Shown here: piece by piece, positions 1 to 5,843 of the stretch | How positions within the stretch are numbered: the first letter of the stretch is position 1 | How the letters are laid out: each line of letters opens with the position of its first letter | DNA from: Magnetococcales bacterium | GTDB lineage: Bacteria > Pseudomonadota > Magnetococcia > Magnetococcales > JADFWU01 | Assembly: GCA_015234045.1 (NCBI GenBank) | Contig: JADFWU010000059.1 | Location: 1-15,657, forward strand | Reading direction: 5' to 3' | DNA: 15,657 nucleotides | Program-made: the position numbers and the translations under genes | Notes under the pieces: model-generated | Database searches by the model: none | What the model was told of the DNA's origin: nothing | Seen by the model: the letters and a program-made list of their open reading frames with translations, nothing else

Positions 1-251
1 TGCTTACCTCCATGGATCGAGACGGCACCAAGATCGGTTATGCCCTTGAGTTGACCAGAACCATTACGGATTCGACGACTATCCCGGTGATTGCCTCCGG
101 TGGTGTGGGCACTAAAGAACATCTGTTGGAAGGGCTGCGTGATGGGGGTGCGGATGCGGTGTTGGCGGCCTCTATTTTCCACTTTCAGACCTACTCCATC
201 CCGGAAGTAAAACAGTATCTGCGTGAGCAGGGTATGCCTGTTCGTCTATAA
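1..251 (+). CDS. hisF: Imidazole glycerol phosphate synthase cyclase subunit HisF, 3' part only
   Basis: C-terminal part of HisF, which with the glutaminase HisH converts PRFAR and ammonia to imidazole glycerol phosphate and AICAR in histidine synthesis in the cytoplasm. The reading frame is open from the window edge (first full codon at position 3, reading [10 protein letters not shown]). Only the last 82 complete codons of a protein usually near 255 residues are present. Visible family hallmarks are the TSMDRDG motif, holding the catalytic aspartate of strand beta 6, then the phosphate-binding ASGGVG loop of beta 7, and [13 protein letters not shown] of beta 8. The stop is TAA at 249-251. 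The start and any upstream his genes lie outside the window. The next plus-strand gene is unrelated, so hisF probably ends its operon here, with the palindrome at 298-456 as a possible transcription barrier. Identification is essentially certain. Confidence 0.96.
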   Translation, partial: LTSMDRDGTKIGYALELTRTITDSTTIPVIASGGVGTKEHLLEGLRDGGADAVLAASIFHFQTYSIPEVKQYLREQGMPVRL

Positions 252-297
252 GTTGTGATTCATTGTCTAATTTCGGATCGAAATCACTATAACGCTT

Positions 298-456
298 AGG
301 GCCACGGAAAAAATTAATCATCCCAGTCGCGCAGGATATTGATTCGTCCGCAAGGCGCAGAAAGGGGCGCGTGCTTATTGCACGTAACCCTTTCTGGAAC
401 GCAGTGGACGGATCAAGAGACCAGTGAAGGGGATGATTAATTTTTTCCGTGGCCCT
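298..456. repeat. 159-bp palindromic element (MITE-like / giant hairpin)
   Basis: The outer arms 298-324 and 430-456 are perfect 27-bp inverted repeats (AGGGCCACGG... against ...CCGTGGCCCT). Inside, a second nested set pairs: 339-349 with 406-416 (11 pairs, one G-T), 358-366 (CAGAAAGGG) with 388-396 (CCCTTTCTG), and 370-374 (CGTGC) with 380-384 (GCACG) around a TTATT loop. The unpaired spacers between outer and inner arms are nearly symmetric (14 and 13 nt), so the whole piece is one extended imperfect hairpin. A TTA triplet sits at both ends (296-298 and 456-458), compatible with a 3-bp target duplication but short enough to be chance. There is no coding capacity. It may be a non-autonomous mobile element, a dispersed repeat, or a terminator between hisF and the next gene. 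Copy number cannot be judged from one window. Confidence 0.75.
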
Positions 457-493
457 TATATCAGTCAGTCAAAGATAAGTAGAGGCGGGTGGG

Positions 494-691
494 GTGAAGT
501 TTCTTATTGGTTTGCCGCTTATAGTGCTGTTTTGTGGTGTGATCTGGGCGGTGATTCGCAGGATTCAGGAGTCTCGCCAAAGGGCACCGGTAACAGAGAT
601 GGTGCAAAGCTACCGCTGTTACCATCACGGTATGCCGAGTCGGCCTGCACGAAAACCCATTGAGGGTCAGCAAAAAAATCAGGAGCGATAG
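494..691 (+). CDS. Small PP0621-like single-pass membrane protein
   Basis: A 65-residue protein with a GTG start. A purine/G-rich stretch just upstream (AGGCGGG, 483-489) is a plausible ribosome binding site. Residues 4-22 form one hydrophobic segment (FLIGLPLIVLFCGVIWAVI) followed by a basic stretch (RRIQESRQR), so the C-terminus should face the cytoplasm. The tail has EMVQSYRCYHHGMPSRPA, which resembles the conserved MVxCxxCGxxxP segment of the PP0621 family of small proteobacterial proteins. Only one cysteine (C42) remains, with two histidines (H44, H45) following it where the family normally has a second cysteine. Function is unknown in this family; a metal site is a guess. It ends 27 bp before the convergent stop of the YkgJ-type gene. 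Confidence is moderate because the gene is short and the motif is degenerate. Confidence 0.6.
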   Translation: MKFLIGLPLIVLFCGVIWAVIRRIQESRQRAPVTEMVQSYRCYHHGMPSRPARKPIEGQQKNQER

Positions 692-718
692 TGCTTATCC
701 TGTGTGGCTGGGGGGGTT

Positions 719-1183
719 CTATTCTTTATGCGGGGCGCAGCCGGTTTCCGGCCATACTTCGGGATCATTGCCGCAATCATAGCGGCGGCACCGGGTAGGG
801 CGTTGTTCCCAGATTGTGCAGGCGCGTGTGTCACGATCCATATGGGTGCAGTAGCCATCATCGCCTTTAGCGAGGAAAAACGGGCGGTTGGTATCGTAAA
901 CGTACAGGCAGTTTTCTGATTCTTCTTTGGTTAGAGCAAAGTGAAAGGAGCAGCATTTAGCCTGACACTGTGCCAAATGGCGATCACAGGGAAAAATTGA
1001 ATCTGGCAAACCTGGTTCCTCATCGGAGTAGGCGGCCATAATTCCTTTTTTCAGCATCTTTTCCATCACCCGAACCAGTCGGCGCTTTTCTTCAAGCGAC
1101 AGCTTGGCATAATCAGGATCGTCTGCAAAATCCTCATCCAGTTCTTGAAGGGCTTTATCTTCGCGCTCTTGTTCTGTGGACAT
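719..1183 (-). CDS. YkgJ-family cysteine-cluster protein
   Basis: A 154-residue soluble protein of the YkgJ (UPF0153) family, described as a putative zinc- or iron-chelating domain; its biochemical role is not established. An acidic, helical N-terminal region (residues 1-60, including EEKRRLVRVMEKML) precedes ten cysteines at 66, 73, 77, 78, 92, 112, 122, 132, 137 and 149. Key stretches are FPCDRHLAQCQAKCC, GYCTHMD, RACTIWEQRPTRCRRYDC and the terminal TGC. The RPxxCRxYDC segment is typical of the family. The ATG lies 13 bp after the stop of the upstream exported-protein gene, with no clear ribosome binding site, so the two are probably cotranscribed and coupled. The pairing suggests the cluster protein acts on, or in the same pathway as, the exported protein, but that is inference. 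Confidence 0.88.
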   Translation of the reverse strand: MSTEQEREDKALQELDEDFADDPDYAKLSLEEKRRLVRVMEKMLKKGIMAAYSDEEPGLPDSIFPCDRHLAQCQAKCCSFHFALTKEESENCLYVYDTNRPFFLAKGDDGYCTHMDRDTRACTIWEQRPTRCRRYDCGNDPEVWPETGCAPHKE

Positions 1184-1196
1184 AATATGGTATCAA

Positions 1197-1694
1197 TTAG
1201 TTGCTGGAGAAAGATGTCCAGCAGGAATCCAGAACAACGTAGTAGCTGCCAGTATTCAGTGTATTGTCCAGTTCTGTTCCGGTAGCGCCACGATATGTAT
1301 CAGAAGCAGGGGTGCCAGAGCTGTCCACATAGAGAAGGCAGTAGTCACTGGTGTCAACGTCAGAAGCGGGTGCATTGGCGTTCATGTTTTGGGAGCCGGT
1401 AAGCGCGCTGGTTTCCGGTACGGTCACATGTTTATTATTGGCTGAATCCGCGTTATCCCAGCAGCGGGTATTGCCATAACTGCTATAGGTTGGGTTTTGA
1501 TTGTCTACATCTGCTGTGATGCATTGAGCCAGGGTCATATTACTGGACTGAGCCAAGGCAGCGCCGCTTTTCAGTGTCAATAGAGCTGGTGCGCCTGCGG
1601 CCAGGGATTTCAACAGCCGACGCCGTCTGAGGAGGCGTTTATCCTCATCAGAGAGGGGGTTCTGAGGTAGCGGGTCAGTTGAGTCCTTCTTCAA
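1197..1694 (-). CDS. Tat-type exported small cysteine protein, TTG start
   Basis: A 165-residue protein of unknown function. I chose the TTG at 1694-1692 because GGAGG lies 8 nt upstream. An in-frame TTG at 1760 would give 22 extra residues, but it lies inside the putative -35 box (1755-1760) and has no ribosome binding site. The N-terminus has an acidic lead, four arginines (R23-R26) followed by LLKSLAAGAPALLTLKSGAALA, and an ALA-Q cleavage site near residue 48. This is a twin-arginine-like signal, although the RR context is not the full S-R-R-x-F-L-K consensus. The mature part, about 117 residues, is rich in Asn, Ser, Thr and Asp and has four cysteines (58, 78, 119, 158), enough for two disulfides or a metal/cofactor site. 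No known fold is recognised. It is the first gene of a two-gene unit with the YkgJ-type gene. Confidence 0.8.
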   Translation of the reverse strand: MKKDSTDPLPQNPLSDEDKRLLRRRRLLKSLAAGAPALLTLKSGAALAQSSNMTLAQCITADVDNQNPTYSSYGNTRCWDNADSANNKHVTVPETSALTGSQNMNANAPASDVDTSDYCLLYVDSSGTPASDTYRGATGTELDNTLNTGSYYVVLDSCWTSFSSN

Positions 1695-1731
1695 GGCGAA
1701 ATCCTCCAAAAAGCAAAAAAAATCCTCATTA

Positions 1732-1760
1732 CCTATAACAAAATCCGCATGCAAAGTCAA
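1732..1760 (-). promoter_or_regulatory. Sigma-70-like promoter of the exported-protein/YkgJ unit
   Basis: Read on the minus strand, TTGACT (1760-1755) is followed by a 17-bp spacer and TATAGG (1737-1732). The GGAGG ribosome binding site and the TTG start lie about 25-40 nt further on, giving a short leader. An alternative, better -10 (TATAAT, minus strand 1768-1763) lies just upstream but lacks a good -35 at the proper distance. Either placement leaves the 1694 TTG as the sensible start. Confidence 0.5.
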
Positions 1761-1840
1761 TCATTATACACGCTCTGAACACGCTCTTTGCGCGGCCCTA
1801 AATGGCCTGCTGTTGCCATGGGTGTAGATGATATGTAATG

Positions 1841-1887
1841 TTGTGTTTGATGCGTAAGATAATATATCATTTTTATCGTGATTATCT
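1841..1887 (+). promoter_or_regulatory. Possible promoter and AT-rich inverted repeat upstream of the wzz-like gene
   Basis: TTGTGT (1841-1846), an 18-bp spacer and TATCAT (1865-1870) form a plausible sigma-70-type promoter for the wzz/deacetylase pair. An inverted repeat overlaps it: AGATAAT (1857-1863) and ATTATCT (1881-1887) with a 17-bp spacer. The half-sites resemble the GATAAT/ATTATC halves of Fur-type operators, but the spacing is wrong for a canonical Fur box, so the regulator is unknown. Low confidence. Confidence 0.3.
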
Positions 1888-1925
1888 CTATTGATATCTT
1901 TTCAACGTGTTGTTGATGAGGCGAT

Positions 1926-2855
1926 ATGCCAAGATCTACTACCGTCTATCATGCCGATCCTCCTGAAATCAGTCTGTTTGATATCTGGACTATTATTGTA
2001 CAGCAAAAACTGTATATTGTATTTATTGGGCTGATTTTTTCATTGGTTGCACTGACGTATTGTCTGATTGTGCCAAAGGAGTACGCAGCGAAAGTGCTCA
2101 TGGAGCCGGTGAGTGTGGGAGGGGAAGACCAGAAGGCCTCCGGTTTAGGTCAACTGAGTGCTTTGCAGGGGCTTTCCGCGCTACCGCTTGGCATGAGTGC
2201 GACATCCAAACATTCTGCTATGGCCGTTTTTTCTTCTCAGCAATTTTTAGGTGCATTTCTGGCTCAAGAGAAGATTCTGCCCGATCTCTATCCTGACCGG
2301 TTTGATCCAGCAACCAAGCAGTGGCAGGAGGCCGAGCCAACGCCATTTATGTCCGCTAATCTGTTTCTCAAAAAAGTGATGTCATTGACGGAGGACAGAA
2401 ATACCGGGTTGGTTACGCTCTCTATTCGTTGGGTTGATCGTAACAAAGCGGTGTTTTGGGCGAATACCTTGGTTGAACGCATCAATAAATATCTGCGTGA
2501 AGTGGCTATTCAGGAAGCTCAGAGTAGTCTGGAATATCTTAAACAAGCGTATCAGAAGACCGATGTCATTGCCTTGCATCAGGCGATTACCAAATTGTTG
2601 GAAAGCCAGATGCAGAAGGTGATGCTGGCCAATATTCGCAAAGAATATGCATTCAAAGTGTTGGATGCTGCTTTACTGCCGCCGAAAGGGTCATATATCC
2701 ATCCACGTCCGATTGTGTATCCACTGCTCTCTTTTTTAATAGGTCTGTGTGTTGCTGGATTTCAAGTGGTGATAAGCCATTTTTCCAGCGTGCATAGAGC
2801 ACGAAAAGAGCGGTTGGATACCAAAGCCAAATCCGTGTTTGATCTCTCGTTTTGA
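1926..2855 (+). CDS. Wzz-type polysaccharide chain-length determinant (polysaccharide co-polymerase)
   Basis: A 309-residue inner-membrane protein of the Wzz/polysaccharide co-polymerase type, which sets the length of O-antigen, capsule or exopolysaccharide chains made by a Wzy polymerase. The start is ATG at 1926 with GAGG five nt upstream. The N-terminal DPPEISLFDIWTIIVQQK stretch is typical of Wzz N-termini. Transmembrane segment 1 is about residues 29-49, followed by a large periplasmic part (about 50-260) with helical regions near 175-245. The proline-rich LPPKGSYIHPRP motif (251-262) leads into transmembrane segment 2 (263-284), and a short basic cytoplasmic tail follows. There is no Walker motif, so it is not a fused bacterial tyrosine kinase. 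The deacetylase ATG lies 2 bp after its stop, implying one transcript and coupled translation. No polymerase, flippase or glycosyltransferase is adjacent, so the polymer it controls is not known. Confidence 0.87.
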   Translation: MPRSTTVYHADPPEISLFDIWTIIVQQKLYIVFIGLIFSLVALTYCLIVPKEYAAKVLMEPVSVGGEDQKASGLGQLSALQGLSALPLGMSATSKHSAMAVFSSQQFLGAFLAQEKILPDLYPDRFDPATKQWQEAEPTPFMSANLFLKKVMSLTEDRNTGLVTLSIRWVDRNKAVFWANTLVERINKYLREVAIQEAQSSLEYLKQAYQKTDVIALHQAITKLLESQMQKVMLANIRKEYAFKVLDAALLPPKGSYIHPRPIVYPLLSFLIGLCVAGFQVVISHFSSVHRARKERLDTKAKSVFDLSF

Positions 2856-2857
2856 TC

Positions 2858-4108
2858 ATGGATGCGCTGGACTATTTCTGTACGCTCTATCAAAAAAGAA
2901 CCGGTATTCAATGCACCAGGATGGATTGGGCGCATCTTATCCCTGTGACTGAGAAGATGTCTGTGTTGTTTGGTGCAGATCGCGCTCTTCGGCAATTGCA
3001 TCAGCATGTTTCATGCTCTGAACATAAAACGGCATTCCGTCTTGATGATGTGGCGCGATGTGTCGTGGATATTCTGAGTCGTCAGGAGGAGTGTGTTCAT
3101 CCCTCATTGGATCGACAGGGCCGTTATGATGGGCATCAGTCTGGACTAGTCGCGCTGGGTCTTGGGCATGAGCCGATTGTAGATCAGCTTATGCAGCGTT
3201 GTGCCGAAGTGCTGGGGCATCCGTGGAATCCGTTATCTGCGTTTGATGGTGTTAAGGCGATTATCGGTTTGAGTCATGATGTGGACCGGGTGGATGGTTT
3301 TTCCTATCTACCGATGCGCTATGGGTATTGGTTGGGTCGTGCGGGTTTATCACTGTTTGGTGGGCAGTGGAGTGCGGCACGGCGGTGGTATGGTCGGTAT
3401 TGCTCTTGGCGTAGCTATTCAGATGATCCTTTGTTCGCCTTTGATCGGTGGATGGCCTTGGAATCTGAGTATGATGTGCGTTCCACCTTTTTTTTTATGA
3501 GTCTTAAGCGGGGTCTGAGTATTGAAGGGCGGCGCTATACCGTTACAGATCCAAGAATCAAGCGCGTGGTTCGCCAATTGGTGGATAATGGTTGGGAAGT
3601 GGGACTACATGCGGGGCGCCACAATGCCCAGAGTCTGGCATGGTTGAAGGATCAGAAAAGACGCTTGGAGGATGTGGCCGGTGTGGCCATGGATGGGTGC
3701 CGCCAACACTGGTTGAACATTCGCCTGCCTGAGAGTTGGGAGCTCTACCATCAGGCAGGATTTAAATATAGTAGCAATATGGGCTGGACACCAGAGCTTC
3801 AAGGGTTTCGAGCCGGAACCGCCTTGCCCTATCCTGTGCCTGGTTTCTCAGGTCTCTATGAGATCCCTTTTCAAATGATGGATAGGATGGTTATTCAAGA
3901 TCCAGGACACCATGTCGCTCTGTTCGATACTTTTCTGAAACAGATTAAAGCCATCCATGGCTGTTTGGTTTTGGACTTTCATCAGGAGTATTTTGATCCG
4001 ATAGAGTCGCCTGGGGTTGGTGATGTTTATCGCACTATTTTGCAACGAATCAGATCTGACACCGAAATAATAGCCCTTCCATTAGGGGCGTTTATAGCGG
4101 ACTTTTAA
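2858..4108 (+). CDS. Polysaccharide deacetylase family protein (NodB/CE4-like)
   Basis: A 416-residue predicted cytoplasmic protein. The ATG at 2858 is preferred over the TTG at 2852, which overlaps the stop of the upstream gene; there is no good ribosome binding site, so it probably depends on translational coupling. An N-terminal region (1-135) of unknown fold precedes a carbohydrate-esterase-4-like barrel. The barrel shows GLSHDVDRVDGF, with metal and catalytic aspartates at D141 and D143, and the second metal motif GLHAGRHN with an HxxxH pair (H251, H255). FDRWMALESEYDVRSTFFFMS lies between them, as in NodB-like proteins where the strand before the histidine motif reads TFF. It lacks a signal peptide, so it may act on a lipid-linked sugar precursor or sugar nucleotide at the inner face of the membrane. 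Its partner Wzz-like gene supports a role in surface polysaccharide. A run of nine T (3488-3496) codes Phe-Phe-Phe. The 3' end overlaps the convergent protease gene by 27 bp. Confidence 0.85.
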   Translation: MDALDYFCTLYQKRTGIQCTRMDWAHLIPVTEKMSVLFGADRALRQLHQHVSCSEHKTAFRLDDVARCVVDILSRQEECVHPSLDRQGRYDGHQSGLVALGLGHEPIVDQLMQRCAEVLGHPWNPLSAFDGVKAIIGLSHDVDRVDGFSYLPMRYGYWLGRAGLSLFGGQWSAARRWYGRYCSWRSYSDDPLFAFDRWMALESEYDVRSTFFFMSLKRGLSIEGRRYTVTDPRIKRVVRQLVDNGWEVGLHAGRHNAQSLAWLKDQKRRLEDVAGVAMDGCRQHWLNIRLPESWELYHQAGFKYSSNMGWTPELQGFRAGTALPYPVPGFSGLYEIPFQMMDRMVIQDPGHHVALFDTFLKQIKAIHGCLVLDFHQEYFDPIESPGVGDVYRTILQRIRSDTEIIALPLGAFIADF

Positions 4109-5590
4109 ACGTTTCAAGGCATCGGTGATAGGAATAAACAAGCTGTGGGCAATAGCTTCGCCCATGTCTCCAATATATACGCGTACGGCTATTCCAACGA
4201 CATTCCCATCCTTATCCACCAAAGGTCCACCGCTATTGCCGGGATAGACATCGCAGTTTGCTTGTATGATGGGGTAATTTGTATCTTTTTCAATTCTTAG
4301 TGTGCTTACGATTCCGTCGCTTATTGTGCCTTGCATTTCGGGATCACTCGGGGAGCCGAGTGCAAAAACCTTTTCAAGCGGTAAGGCTATTTCTTCTCGT
4401 AAATGGAGAGAGGGAAGATTGGAAGCGCCTTTGATCTTTAGGAGGGCTACATCTCGTTTCTCGTGGCTGCGGATGACTTTTGCATCCATCTCCATGCCGG
4501 AATAGAAGCGCACTTTAACTTTTGTTCCTGTGTCGCCTGCAACGTGATGATTGGACAGAATGTATCCGCGTGGGTCGATGACGAAACCTGAGCCATGTCC
4601 GCCATTGGGGGCGAGGATTGTGACAACAGAGTCCTGTGTGGTGGCCACATTGTTCTCTAGAGCGTGTTTTGACTTCTCAACGCCTTTGATCTGAATTGTT
4701 CGATTTTTTTTCTTTTGATCTTTGCGTTTTGTCTCACTTTTCACTGTCTCATCATCATCTATTTCTTCAGTATCTTCATCCTCTTCCCACTCTTCATCAT
4801 CATTATCAGCTTTTCCTGCCATCATTAAATCAACAAACTCTTGGTACTCAGTGAGTCTGGCGGCATTATGACCAAAAAGAGAGATGATGTGGCTGTTTAC
4901 TTCCTCATTGACACCATCAACATCCGCAATTGCATTGATATTTACTCTATGTTCGTTTGTTGATGAGGTCGTGAGTGTGAGAAGTGTTTTCTTGTTTAAT
5001 GAATCATAGAAGACCCACTCCACTTCCATGTGGGTGATGATTGACGTTTCATACAGTGGATCACCTAAAAGATAGCCATACATGGTGCACGCATTGCTTA
5101 GGATTTTTTTTATTCGAGCTCCCACAGAAATTTTGGCGCGATTATACTCTTTCTGCCTATTAAACATCACCGATGATTTTCCGACAACATCATAGCCTAA
5201 ATCGTTCAATGTCGAGCGAAACTCATCTACCATATCTGGTTCAAGATGTTGTCCTTTATAGTTTCCTGTGCCCCATCTGATCTTTGCTTGATAGAGTCGG
5301 GACGGATTACAGATAATATTGGTGTCCTTATAGTAACCGCCGTGCATAGCGAGTATTTGGCGGCCTCGGGGAATATCCCAGAACAGCTTAGAGATTTTAA
5401 TGGGTGTTGGTTTATTGTCTTCAGGAATGGGAAGGGGTGTGCCAGGCTCTATATGAGGGATGTTGAACGGAGAGACGTAAGAGGTCGAACCCAACACGCT
5501 TAAAGCTGATTCACAGCCACTGAGTGTTAAAACCAATAGAGCGATCAGTGAAAAATAAGTCAGATTTTTCATAATACGTTTTTTCACCAT
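4082..5590 (-). CDS. Lipoprotein with C-terminal trypsin-like (S1C/DegP-like) serine protease domain
   Basis: A 502-residue protein. The first ATG (5590) is followed by another at codon 7 (5572); both leave an intact lipoprotein signal, a hydrophobic stretch ending in LTLSGC with lipidation at C26, so the protein should be membrane-anchored outside the cytoplasm. Residues 27-260 form a domain I do not recognise. Next come a strongly acidic patch (264-281, mostly D/E) and a basic patch (288-297). A trypsin-like fold occupies about 320-500, with a complete triad: H349 in SNHHVAG, D380 in KRDVALLKI and S453 in GNSGGPL. No PDZ domain follows, unlike DegP/DegS. It could degrade or clip envelope or surface proteins. 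It is divergent from the giant adhesin gene 253 bp away, so control or processing of that protein is an attractive but unproven idea. It converges on, and overlaps, the deacetylase gene. Confidence 0.88.
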   Translation of the reverse strand: MVKKRIMKNLTYFSLIALLVLTLSGCESALSVLGSTSYVSPFNIPHIEPGTPLPIPEDNKPTPIKISKLFWDIPRGRQILAMHGGYYKDTNIICNPSRLYQAKIRWGTGNYKGQHLEPDMVDEFRSTLNDLGYDVVGKSSVMFNRQKEYNRAKISVGARIKKILSNACTMYGYLLGDPLYETSIITHMEVEWVFYDSLNKKTLLTLTTSSTNEHRVNINAIADVDGVNEEVNSHIISLFGHNAARLTEYQEFVDLMMAGKADNDDEEWEEDEDTEEIDDDETVKSETKRKDQKKKNRTIQIKGVEKSKHALENNVATTQDSVVTILAPNGGHGSGFVIDPRGYILSNHHVAGDTGTKVKVRFYSGMEMDAKVIRSHEKRDVALLKIKGASNLPSLHLREEIALPLEKVFALGSPSDPEMQGTISDGIVSTLRIEKDTNYPIIQANCDVYPGNSGGPLVDKDGNVVGIAVRVYIGDMGEAIAHSLFIPITDALKRLKVRYKRP

Positions 5591-5617
5591 AACAGTAAGT
5601 GCTGTACATCAATAAAT

Positions 5618-5658
5618 AAACCTAACTTATCATAGTTAGTGTTTGGCCTCTGTTTCAA
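5618..5658 (-). promoter_or_regulatory. Protease promoter with a dyad over the -10 box
   Basis: On the minus strand, TTGAAA (5658-5653), an 18-bp spacer and TATGAT (5634-5629) make a good sigma-70-type promoter, with about 35 nt from the -10 box to the first ATG. A dyad covers the -10 box: AAACCTAACT (5618-5627) and AGTTAGTGTTT (5634-5644, one bulged base) around a TATCAT centre. This position is typical for a repressor operator. No cognate regulator is present in the window. Confidence 0.45.
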
Positions 5659-5706
5659 TGGAAAAAACGAAAATTACCACCAAGATCGGCAATCTTATGA
5701 TATCCT

Positions 5707-5836
5707 AATCAAACCGCTGAAAATGGGTATCACACACCAAAGAGGGGTTTGGATTCAGGGGTGGTGTGAGTGCTTCTTTAACAGCTGTATTTTATAGATA
5801 AAATCAATTGTGACCAGTCCTGCTGCCCTGGAAGGA
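5707..5836 (+). promoter_or_regulatory. Leader region and ribosome binding site of the giant adhesin gene
   Basis: This part of the 253-bp intergenic region holds two interleaved inverted repeats: 5707-5715 (AATCAAACC) with 5746-5755 (GGTTTGGATT), and 5730-5738 (TCACACACC) with 5760-5769 (GGTGGTGTGA), each with one bulge. A weak promoter candidate, TTTAAC (5777-5782), 16 bp, TAAAAT (5799-5804), follows. The ribosome binding site GGAAGGA (5830-5836) is strong and sits 7 nt before the ATG at 5844, which fixes the start. No known riboswitch consensus was recognised. Confidence 0.35.
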
Positions 5837-5843
5837 TTGCTGC

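Noticed and set aside
424-663. Plus-strand 79-codon frame covering the palindrome end
   Set aside because: Overlaps the better-supported 65-codon gene in another frame, has no family resemblance and begins within the inverted repeat.
710-716. Seven-G run as a phase-variation tract
   Set aside because: It lies in the 27-bp gap between two convergent stop codons, so slippage would not change either protein.
704-919. Plus-strand frame with hydrophobic stretches
   Set aside because: Antisense of the YkgJ-type gene, whose cysteine motifs are unmistakable.
1858-1886. Fur box
   Set aside because: The GATAAT and ATTATC halves are present but separated by too many bases and the centre does not fit the 19-bp consensus; kept only as an unnamed inverted repeat.
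5707-5769. Cyclic-di-GMP riboswitch in the adhesin leader
   Set aside because: The conserved core sequences of the GEMM class could not be found; the region is reported only as interleaved inverted repeats.
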